Assembly (NCBI GenBank): GCA_003641415.1
Contig: QNAG01000189.1
Location: 1 to 5,646, forward strand
DNA from: Candidatus Zixiibacteriota bacterium
Lineage (GTDB): Bacteria > Zixibacteria > MSB-5A5 > GN15 > FEB-12
Direction of reading: 5' to 3'
Length of the DNA: 5,646 bases
A program made the position numbers and the translations under genes. Shown here in pieces: positions 1-4,781 of this stretch (position 1 is the stretch's first letter; every line of letters starts with the position of its first letter). Under the pieces are notes generated by a model. The model did no database searches, was not told the origin of the DNA, and saw only the letters and a list, made by a program, of their open reading frames with translations.

Positions 1-68
1 AGTTTGCCTGCGAAAGGCAGATAAAAATCCTCGAACTTCAACTGATTTGACTTATCTGTGCGATACAT
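1..68 (-). CDS. Transposase, IS5/IS1182-type, N-terminal fragment cut by window edge
   Basis: Only about 22 residues are visible before the window ends. The minus strand reads MYRTDKSNQL, then K, then FEDFYLPFAGK, followed by a codon beginning CT (Leu). A short MYR...QL-x-FEDF-x-LPF-x-GKL start is, from memory, typical of IS5/IS1182-group DDE transposases, just ahead of an NRWV-K-LA-type stretch that would lie outside the window. I chose the ATG at 68 because CTGGAAG sits about six bases upstream as a plausible ribosome site. An in-frame ATG at 101 has no such site and would add eleven residues unlike the family start. The DDE catalytic residues and both insertion-sequence ends are out of sight, so intactness cannot be judged. 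The identification rests on one short motif and is moderately sure. Confidence 0.6.
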   Translation of the reverse strand, partial: MYRTDKSNQLKFEDFYLPFAGK

Positions 69-278
69 TATTGTCTTCCAGGCGCAAGCTTTTGGAACCA
101 TTTACAATAAAACCCGTTCACCAGGAACTATACAACACAAACATATCTATTAACAGATAAAGACTTAAACTTTATTCACCAAACCCTACTGTATAATAAT
201 CCAGCATAAGCGATTAAAATAGAACTGCACACTAATCTTGGTAGAAACGTCTAAAAAATTAGAAAAATATCTTTTTGG
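69..278. other. Intergenic / probable insertion-sequence end region
   Basis: This A+T-rich stretch lies between the transposase start and the lipoprotein promoter. It should contain the outer end of the insertion sequence, but I cannot place a terminal inverted repeat because the other end is not in the window. A weak hairpin (ATAAAG at 157-162, CTTTAT at 170-175) is present. No credible coding frame is seen: one plus-strand frame is open from the window edge to about 156 but has no family resemblance and lies opposite the transposase. Confidence 0.35.
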
Positions 279-295
279 GGTTGTGTATAACAACC
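279..295. promoter_or_regulatory. Inverted repeat over the -35 of the lipoprotein promoter, candidate operator
   Basis: The arms GGTTGT (279-284) and ACAACC (290-295) are perfect six-base inverted repeats around a five-base spacer, GTATA. The site covers the proposed -35 of the promoter for the downstream lipoprotein gene, which is where a repressor would bind. No regulator gene is visible nearby and no family is recognised, so the operator role is inferred from symmetry and position. Confidence 0.35.
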
Positions 296-309
296 ATGAT
301 GTATATATT
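281..309 (+). promoter_or_regulatory. Putative sigma-70-like promoter for the small lipoprotein gene
   Basis: A -35-like TTGTGT (281-286) is separated by 17 bases from TATATT (304-309), which matches five of six bases of the -10 consensus. Transcription would start near 316, giving a leader of about 33 bases that contains the GAGGAG ribosome site. The -35 is weak (three consecutive matches), so activation or repression through the overlapping inverted repeat is plausible. Confidence 0.4.
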
Positions 310-348
310 CTTTGCCTGTAGTTAAGATTATGAGGAGTAAAAAGGAAT

Positions 349-825
349 ATGAAAAAGATTTCGGTATTTTTTGTTTTTGTAGTTGTTGGAATGTTGTTTG
401 TCAGTTGTCAAGATGATTATTTCCTTGAGCCACCCTCTTCGCTGGCTGGTAACTATGAAGGGATATATACAATTGAGGAAAGAACCGGCAGTAATGTGGT
501 TGTCTATGAACAACGTATTCTCTGGATATTTACTGATTTTACATGGAATCTGAAAATCGATTTAGACAATATGACCGATTTCTGTATCTGCGAATCCTAC
601 GGGCGGTATAATCTTGAGGACAAAGTACGTCTATCCATTGACGGCTCCAATCCCGAAGGTGAATTGTGTGAATCTTGTAATTCAGGTTACGATCCTGTGG
701 GTGAGTTTGAGCTTGATCGTTCTACTGGTGATGTTATTCTTACGCAACTGACAACGGCAGATGATGGTAAAACAACTATGAGGCAATTAACTCTTAAACG
801 TGTATCAGCTGAATCTACAGAGTAG
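349..825 (+). CDS. Small envelope lipoprotein, function unknown
   Basis: The 158-residue product begins with a lipoprotein signal peptide: MKK, a hydrophobic stretch at residues 4-18, and the lipobox-like LFVSC with the lipidated Cys at residue 20. The mature end is CQDDY. The ATG has GAGGAG (332-337) eleven bases upstream. The mature part looks all-beta, with alternating hydrophobic strands starting at LAGNYEGIYTI (32-42). That opening resembles small lipocalin-like or beta-barrel lipoproteins, but no family is recognised. Four cysteines form a C-x-C (79, 81) and a C-x-x-C (107, 110), which in the periplasm could make disulfides or bind a metal. It stands alone: its own promoter precedes it and a strong terminator follows 25 bases after the stop. 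Being a lipoprotein is well supported; the function is unknown. Confidence 0.85.
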   Translation: MKKISVFFVFVVVGMLFVSCQDDYFLEPPSSLAGNYEGIYTIEERTGSNVVVYEQRILWIFTDFTWNLKIDLDNMTDFCICESYGRYNLEDKVRLSIDGSNPEGELCESCNSGYDPVGEFELDRSTGDVILTQLTTADDGKTTMRQLTLKRVSAESTE

Positions 826-850
826 AGGACTAGTGAAATAACACGTCCTT

Positions 851-883
851 AAAGACAGGGACTAAATGTCCCTGTCTTTTTTT
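851..883 (+). terminator. Rho-independent terminator of the small lipoprotein gene
   Basis: A perfect 12-base-pair stem (AAAGACAGGGAC at 851-862 with GTCCCTGTCTTT at 868-879) encloses a five-base loop, TAAAT. The T run continues to 883. It begins 25 bases after the stop codon and should be very efficient. Confidence 0.93.
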
Positions 884-1030
884 AATATCACTCACAGCAG
901 AATCAATCCGGCCATCATCAGTATGAAAAGATCGAAACTGCTTTAGTCCCGATGGTAATACTTTTAGAAGGAACACTGACGCTTCATCTCTTCAGGGGGT
1001 TGTAATTCAGAGGTGGAATCTCATCACTTA

Positions 1031-1103
1031 TCGCCGTAGAGGGACAAGATTGGTTTTCTCTAACTTCACTTAGCGGCGAATCTTGTGTTCGCCGTCCCTC
1101 GAC
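1031..1103. repeat. Imperfect fold-back (inverted-repeat) element
   Basis: GTAGAGGGAC (1036-1045) pairs with GTCCCTCGAC (1094-1103) with one mismatch. Directly inside, AAGATT (1046-1051) pairs with AATCTT (1079-1084); the nine bases 1085-1093 bulge from the right arm. TCGCCG (1031-1036) also has its complement CGGCGA at 1074-1079 and a direct copy at 1089-1094, so alternative folds exist. The arrangement resembles a small palindromic repeat unit (REP or MITE-like) rather than a terminator, because no T run follows. Confidence 0.5.
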
Positions 1104-1146
1104 TCCGTTCGGGATGACTTATGCTGGGAGATAAGCCTCCAGCTTA
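1094..1146. repeat. Short interspersed-repeat-like segment
   Basis: The segment starting GTCCCTCGACTCCG and continuing TTCGGGATGAC resembles, from memory, a repeat family (CCCTCGACTCCG-CTCGGGATGAC) that recurs in intergenic DNA of many environmental bacteria. It can fold through TCCC-CGA against TTCGGGA. It is followed by a second hairpin, TAAGC (1132-1136) with GCTTA (1142-1146), overlapping GCTGG (1123-1127) with CCAGC (1139-1143). Only one copy lies in this window, so its repeat nature cannot be proven here. Confidence 0.45.
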
Positions 1147-1285
1147 CACAGAATTTGAACAACGTCCTTTGAGGCAACTTCTTCATGGATGTAATTCGAT
1201 CTTTCCCTAAGGTTAAAGACTTAGGACACCCAGCGATCGGATCATTATTATGACAAACGCTATTTTCATGAAAGTTTGATACATG

Positions 1286-1318
1286 AAAAAAGCAGACCCA
1301 CTAGGGGTCTGCTTTTTT
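1286..1318. terminator. Symmetrical, bidirectional rho-independent terminator
   Basis: A perfect 14-base-pair hairpin (AAAAAAGCAGACCC at 1286-1299 with GGGTCTGCTTTTTT at 1305-1318) surrounds the loop ACTAG. The A run on one side and T run on the other give a U tract in either direction. It lies 23 bases past the stop of the minus-strand propeller gene, its obvious client. On the plus strand it would stop anything escaping the lipoprotein unit. Confidence 0.93.
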
Positions 1319-1341
1319 AGATATCTATATTTTCGCAGGTA

Positions 1342-3459
1342 TCAGTTACCGCTGCTCGTTGTTGAAAGGATCAGACCATTCTCACCAACAATCCATAAAT
1401 CGGTATAGGTAGAATCACTCACTGCGATATTGTTCAGATTGGCTGAGGTAGGACTAGGTTGTTTTGTCCATGTCTCACCGCCATTAATAGTGTATAGAAT
1501 AGTTCCGCCATAACCTATTACCCAACCGGTTAGCTCATCTTTGAAAAAGACAGTATTCAAGCCATTGGAAGTTCCCGAATTCTGTTCAGTCCAAGTTGTA
1601 CCGCTATCGAGTGTATTCAAAATTATGCCATCCTTGCCAACTGCCCAACCGGTTGTGTCATTAACAAAGGTGACATCATAAAGGTCTGTGCTTATCGTAT
1701 CAATGGTAAGGTCGATCCATCCTAAACTGTCGCTTTCTGTTTTCAAAATCGTACCGTTCATTCCGACAGCCCAACCGGTTTCTTCGTTGATAAATACGAT
1801 TCCGTTTAAGTCATTGGTTGTTTGTAATTCCATTTTTTCCCATTCAAAACCGCCATCGGTAGACTTTAGAATCTTGTCCCCGGCAACAATCCAGCAATGG
1901 TTATAATCCAGGGAAAACACATCTTCAATTGCGAGAGTAGTATCGGGCAGTTCACCGTAGTATATCAGTCCCTTTTCCCATGTTTCTCCACCGTCAATTG
2001 TTTTCAAGATTACCCCGGTGCCGGGAGTGATACCATGCTGTCCAACGCAGAAGCCGGTGTCAGCATTCAGGAACTGAACTTTGGTAAACCATTCTTCAAC
2101 ATAGTACTCTGGATTGCGGCGTCTGTATTCCCATGAATCTCCCCCATTGGTTGTCCTTAGAATAGCCGCTCCGTAGCCTACCGCGAAGCCAAGACTGTCA
2201 TTAACAAAAGTAATGTCCATAAGCGATGGGGTCGGAATAGTTCCACTGTTATTTGGTTCCCACGTCGAACCATCATCAGTCGATTTTAAGAGAGTCAGTG
2301 AACCAACAGCCCAAAAATCGTCCGAAGCTACATGAGCGATATCATAGAGGTCGAAAATGACATTACTGTTTTGCACAATCCAATTAGCGCCCCCATTGCT
2401 GGTTGACAGGATTATTCCGTTGGTTCCTGTTATCCAGCCATTGGAAGCATCATCAAATCGCACTTTCAGGAGATCATCATCGAATTCCCCATCTGCCTGA
2501 ACAGTCCAAGTTACACCTCTGTCGGTTGTGTTTAGAATAATACCGTTGTTGCCAACCGCCCAACCGGTAGTACTGTTAACCATAGTGACAGAGTTGAGAG
2601 GGAGCGACGTGCCGCTAGTGGTAGTATTCCATTCAGACCACACAGTATCAAGAGCGTGGAACAGGGTATCAAAGGTGATGTCAATTCCGCAGGGAATTGT
2701 ATCGATAACAAAGGTCGTTTCAGGTGGATCGATAGTGTCGATAACGGTAACAGTTGTGTCCGGGCACCATGTTGTATCGGTCAGTGTGTCTGTAGCAAGA
2801 CGTTCGATAATCTTACTGAAGTCCGTACCTATGAAAATACAGCCGCTGTCTCCAACAGCTACCGCCGTAGTGTCGTAGATTGAGATATCAAAAATATCGA
2901 CATTATTCTCTACGGAACTCGAATTCCAAGTCTGTCCACCATCAAGCGAGAATATCAATGTAGCATTGTTGCCAGTAGCAAACAATTTATGCGAGGATAA
3001 GTATTCAACACTGTAAATCGTTTCATAAGTATAATGGTATAGATCATTTCTCCAAGACTGCCCACCGTTATGTGTGTACAGGATACTACCATTTTTTCCT
3101 ACTGTCCAGCCAGTATCAGTATCGAAAAAAGCTACGTCAAACAAGTCGTCCATAGTTTTACCCGGTAACTGTGTCCATGAGTTACCCCCGTCGCTTGTGC
3201 GTATAATATTTCCGCCCTGACCGACTAACCAACCATTATCTTCATCAATGAAGGAAACGGCTCGAAAATGGTTGCCTTCCAGTATTAGTTCTTCAGTCGT
3301 CCAAGCCGAAATTACAACACCGGAACCAGTTCCAGTATCACTGTCGTCTTCACATCCGATAAAGAGAAATGACCAGATGGCAACAAAGGCGACTATCGTC
3401 ACAAGGGCGAGAAATCTGGATAATCCTTTATATTTCAAAGTACACATACCTCCCAACAC
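1342..3459 (-). CDS. Large YCF48/BNR-repeat beta-propeller lipoprotein
   Basis: The 705-residue product has a lipoprotein signal (hydrophobic 14-34, then LFIGC with Cys 36) and a mature end CEDDSD. The rest is fourteen repeats of about 32-45 residues of the form GWAVG-x-x-G-x-IL-x-T-x-x-GG-x-x-W. The GWxxG-type motifs fall near 76, 117, 159, 199, 299, 341, 382, 424, 469, 522, 562, 604, 645 and 688. Such repeats build YCF48/HCF136-like and sortilin-like propellers, which act as binding or assembly scaffolds; nothing suggests the asparagine-box sialidase activity. Fourteen fits two seven-bladed propellers. Repeat 4 carries a Thr/Asp-rich insert (about 214-272). Three starts compete: GTG at 3459 with AAGGA five bases away, ATG at 3447 with no usable spacing, and TTG at 3438 with GGGAGGT nine bases away. 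The last gives the neatest signal peptide (Met-KYKGLSRF). The ligand is unknown; a surface or periplasmic site is inferred. Confidence 0.9.
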   Translation of the reverse strand: MLGGMCTLKYKGLSRFLALVTIVAFVAIWSFLFIGCEDDSDTGTGSGVVISAWTTEELILEGNHFRAVSFIDEDNGWLVGQGGNIIRTSDGGNSWTQLPGKTMDDLFDVAFFDTDTGWTVGKNGSILYTHNGGQSWRNDLYHYTYETIYSVEYLSSHKLFATGNNATLIFSLDGGQTWNSSSVENNVDIFDISIYDTTAVAVGDSGCIFIGTDFSKIIERLATDTLTDTTWCPDTTVTVIDTIDPPETTFVIDTIPCGIDITFDTLFHALDTVWSEWNTTTSGTSLPLNSVTMVNSTTGWAVGNNGIILNTTDRGVTWTVQADGEFDDDLLKVRFDDASNGWITGTNGIILSTSNGGANWIVQNSNVIFDLYDIAHVASDDFWAVGSLTLLKSTDDGSTWEPNNSGTIPTPSLMDITFVNDSLGFAVGYGAAILRTTNGGDSWEYRRRNPEYYVEEWFTKVQFLNADTGFCVGQHGITPGTGVILKTIDGGETWEKGLIYYGELPDTTLAIEDVFSLDYNHCWIVAGDKILKSTDGGFEWEKMELQTTNDLNGIVFINEETGWAVGMNGTILKTESDSLGWIDLTIDTISTDLYDVTFVNDTTGWAVGKDGIILNTLDSGTTWTEQNSGTSNGLNTVFFKDELTGWVIGYGGTILYTINGGETWTKQPSPTSANLNNIAVSDSTYTDLWIVGENGLILSTTSSGN

Positions 3460-3483
3460 AGGTTTCCTTTTTTTATCGTCGCT

Positions 3484-3512
3484 AAACTAAGGTCTGAACC
3501 CTTTGATGTCAA
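3484..3512 (-). promoter_or_regulatory. Putative sigma-70-like promoter of the propeller lipoprotein gene
   Basis: On the minus strand a perfect TTGACA (3512-3507) is followed after 17 bases by TAGTTT (3489-3484), a poor -10 with three matches. Transcription would start near 3477, leaving a leader of about 18 bases to the GTG start or 39 to the TTG start. The spacing and the exact -35 make it credible, but the weak -10 limits confidence. Confidence 0.4.
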
Positions 3513-3744
3513 ACGAAATCGTGACCATACCGGCTTTACAAAAGTTCCGGTGCTGTCACTTATTTATGCTCGAATAACTCTGTACAGATTCATTTTATAG
3601 GCATGCTCCATATTTGAGTTTATTTGTATATATGGACGTAGTTGGAACTGTTTTTATTCAATAAACTGTCAGCAACAATTGGGAAAAGTAATAGTTTTTT
3701 ATCCCTTTGTATTTCTGTTCTAAAACTAACTGTTCAATAATTAA

Positions 3745-3781
3745 GCAGATTATTTGCGGTTATGAAATCTGCAATTTCATA
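3745..3781. repeat. Two overlapping, mutually exclusive inverted repeats
   Basis: TATGAAAT (3761-3768) and ATTTCATA (3774-3781) are perfect eight-base arms around CTGCA. GCAGATT (3745-3751) and AATCTGC (3766-3772) are seven-base arms that share bases with the first pair, so in RNA only one stem could form. In DNA either could be a dimer binding site. The role is unknown. Confidence 0.5.
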
Positions 3782-3809
3782 CACAAAATATCCTTTTCCA
3801 GCTTTAAGC

Positions 3810-3821
3810 GCAACTGGTTGC
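3810..3821. promoter_or_regulatory. Inverted repeat, possible second upstream activator site
   Basis: GCAAC and GTTGC face each other across two bases. The centre is about 147 bases upstream of the predicted sigma-54 start, within the usual range of enhancer-binding-protein sites. GCAAC recurs at 3887-3891 beside the other palindrome. This is a low-confidence inference from symmetry and distance. Confidence 0.25.
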
Positions 3822-3873
3822 ACTGTGTCGGGCTTGGCATAAAAGTGATGGTGGTTTCTTGTCGTGGCAGGTT

Positions 3874-3885
3874 AACATGCATGTT
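3874..3885. promoter_or_regulatory. 12-base perfect palindrome, candidate enhancer site for sigma-54 activation
   Basis: AACATGCATGTT is a perfect palindrome centred about 83 bases upstream of the predicted sigma-54 transcription start. Sigma-54 promoters need an AAA+ activator bound upstream, usually at dyad-symmetric sites in about this range. No activator gene is visible in the window, so the binding partner is unknown. Confidence 0.4.
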
Positions 3886-3936
3886 TGCAACAGGTTACAA
3901 TATAAACAGATGTGTCTCGGCCTGATTTTCACCCTC

Positions 3937-3952
3937 TGGCACAGTCTCTGCT
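3937..3952 (+). promoter_or_regulatory. Sigma-54 (RpoN) -24/-12 promoter
   Basis: TGGCAC, five bases (AGTCT) and CTGCT match the sigma-54 consensus TGGCAC-N5-TTGCW at every defined position except the first T of the -12 element. The invariant GG (3938-3939) and GC (3950-3951) are exactly ten bases apart. Transcription would begin near 3963, leaving about 29 untranslated bases before the orphan gene with its GAGGAGG site. The adjoining palindromes are candidate activator sites. No competing sigma-70 promoter of similar quality lies close to the gene. Confidence 0.72.
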
Positions 3953-3991
3953 CAATCGAGGTTAAGAAGTGATAGAATCCGAGGAGGCAGC

Positions 3992-4612
3992 ATGTTAGAA
4001 GGTAGATATCATCGAGGTTTTTCACAAGAGCGGCTGGCGGCATCAAATGAGCCAAAGGTTCATAAGGACGACAAAGGGTATTTCATTATGTCCCTTTCTG
4101 AAAATACAAAAGTGTATTTCGAGGATTACTATGTCTTTTTGGAAAAAACATATGCCAAAGCCAGTGCTGAACGGTCGCGCTTGAATGAGAAGCTGTTTAC
4201 TACTATGTCGGATAAGATTGAGACTCTATCATACTATCGGGCACGAGGAGTAATTGTTGACCTTCTGCTTAAGACTATTATACGCTTCTACACTGATGGC
4301 GCTAACTTTGGGGTAATAATGACCCCTTGGTGTTTTGGAACAGTATTGTTGGAAAAGGTAGAGGTCTATCGTGATCGTATAGGCAAAGGTGAAGTGGAAG
4401 ATCAGAATATTCCGGAATATCCATACTACGTTATTAATTATATTGATGAAGCTTATAAAAAGACCCTGTTGGAAATGTTCGACTTTCCTGAAAAAGCCTT
4501 TAAAATGCGCTGGCAATACTCCGAATTGTTGAATCGATATTCCAAAATTCTCAACGATATTACCTCATCACTAAACTCAGTACTGGGAACTATTAAAAAT
4601 TATGGCGCCTGA
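3992..4612 (+). CDS. Hypothetical cytoplasmic protein, sigma-54-dependent
   Basis: The 206-residue product belongs to no family I recognise. The ATG is preceded by a strong GAGGAGG (3981-3987) four bases away, so this start is favoured over Met 33 (4088). There is no signal peptide and no clear membrane segment. The sequence looks mainly helical: a charged amphipathic stretch at about 43-80 (Tyr-, Lys- and Glu-rich), a hydrophobic helix at 86-100, a central non-polar piece at 105-120 with the single Cys 114, and a C-terminal amphipathic helix at about 168-202. It is tyrosine-rich (for example YY at 46, 81 and 145). A near-consensus sigma-54 promoter lies just upstream and tandem hairpins follow, so it is probably monocistronic. 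Sigma-54 control suggests a conditional role such as motility, envelope or nitrogen-related response, but this is not shown. Confidence 0.82.
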   Translation: MLEGRYHRGFSQERLAASNEPKVHKDDKGYFIMSLSENTKVYFEDYYVFLEKTYAKASAERSRLNEKLFTTMSDKIETLSYYRARGVIVDLLLKTIIRFYTDGANFGVIMTPWCFGTVLLEKVEVYRDRIGKGEVEDQNIPEYPYYVINYIDEAYKKTLLEMFDFPEKAFKMRWQYSELLNRYSKILNDITSSLNSVLGTIKNYGA

Positions 4613-4627
4613 CAGCGCCATTGTTTT
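4602..4627 (+). terminator. Hairpin overlapping the stop codon of the orphan gene
   Basis: ATGGCGC (4602-4608) pairs with GCGCCAT (4615-4621) around CTGACA, which contains most of the TGA stop. A broken T run (TGTTTT) follows. The stem is short but G+C-rich. Termination here would be partial, and the hairpin may also protect the message end. Confidence 0.5.
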
Positions 4628-4645
4628 CCTGCATACCTCCTGCAT

Positions 4646-4684
4646 CACCCTTCGGCTATTTTAGTCGAAGGGTGTATTTATTTT
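4646..4684 (+). terminator. Rho-independent terminator after the orphan gene
   Basis: CACCCTTCGGCTA (4646-4658) pairs with TAGTCGAAGGGTG (4662-4674) through 13 pairs including one G-U, closing on a TTT loop. The following tract, TATTTATTTT, is T-rich though interrupted. It should separate the orphan gene from the downstream HD-GYP gene. Confidence 0.75.
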
Positions 4685-4711
4685 AAGTCCCCCTGCGGAT
4701 TTGCCGATAAC

Positions 4712-4717
4712 TATAAT
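4712..4717 (+). promoter_or_regulatory. Possible -10 element for the HD-GYP gene
   Basis: An exact TATAAT lies between the terminator and the HD-GYP start. No good -35 sits 16-18 bases upstream and there is no extended -10, so it is only a candidate. It would give a leader of nearly 60 bases. Confidence 0.25.
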
Positions 4718-4781
4718 ATTGTTAATAAACTGCAAGCTGTTTTGATATAGGTAGTTTAATAACTGAATGGAATACGTTTAA

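Larger units (their letters stand above)
884..1285. other. Non-coding spacer with repeat elements
   Basis: No open frame here has a start, a ribosome site and protein-like composition. The central part (1031-1146) holds a fold-back element and a repeat-like segment, described separately. The flanks, 884-1030 and 1147-1285, show no recognisable signal. There is no tRNA or known riboswitch. The stretch may be a decayed gene or a landing site for small mobile repeats. Confidence 0.6.
3513..3936. other. Divergent non-coding region between the propeller gene and the orphan gene
   Basis: This A+T-rich region lies between two divergent genes. It contains a ten-base palindrome TCTGTACAGA (3579-3588), a cluster of overlapping inverted repeats (3745-3781) and two further palindromes near 3810 and 3874, described separately. 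No open frame has a ribosome site or protein-like composition, and no known riboswitch is recognised. Its length and symmetry suggest a regulatory region for the sigma-54 promoter at its right end. Confidence 0.5.

Noticed and set aside
5..19. TGCCT/AGGCA hairpin at the left edge
   Set aside because: It lies inside the transposase coding frame, has no T run, and its five-base arms are easily due to chance.
2..157. Open plus-strand frame running from the window edge to a TAA near 155, possible end of another gene
   Set aside because: It overlaps the better-supported transposase start on the opposite strand and shows no family resemblance.
1688..2136. Plus-strand open frames opposite the propeller gene (also 2528-2883)
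   Set aside because: They are antisense shadows of a repetitive gene; they lack ribosome sites and have no protein-like pattern.
1518..2572. CCCAACCGGT recurring four times (near 1521, 1643, 1770, 2560), possible DNA repeat or binding site
   Set aside because: It is the reverse complement of codons for the T-G-W-A/V motif of the protein repeats, so protein repetition explains it.
3866..3882. TGGCAG...TGCAT as a second sigma-54 promoter
   Set aside because: The GG and GC are eleven bases apart instead of ten, which sigma-54 rarely tolerates.
3707..3925. Plus-strand 72-codon frame in the divergent region
   Set aside because: It has no ribosome site, odd composition, and it overlaps the inverted repeats and the upstream sites of the sigma-54 promoter.
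3804..4055. Minus-strand 83-codon frame across the sigma-54 promoter and the start of the orphan gene
   Set aside because: It overlaps a well-supported gene start on the other strand and has no ribosome site or recognisable signal.
4767..4781. Five-codon mini-frame (ATG to TAA) ending directly before the HD-GYP start, possible translational coupling
   Set aside because: It has no ribosome site of its own and is short enough to be chance.
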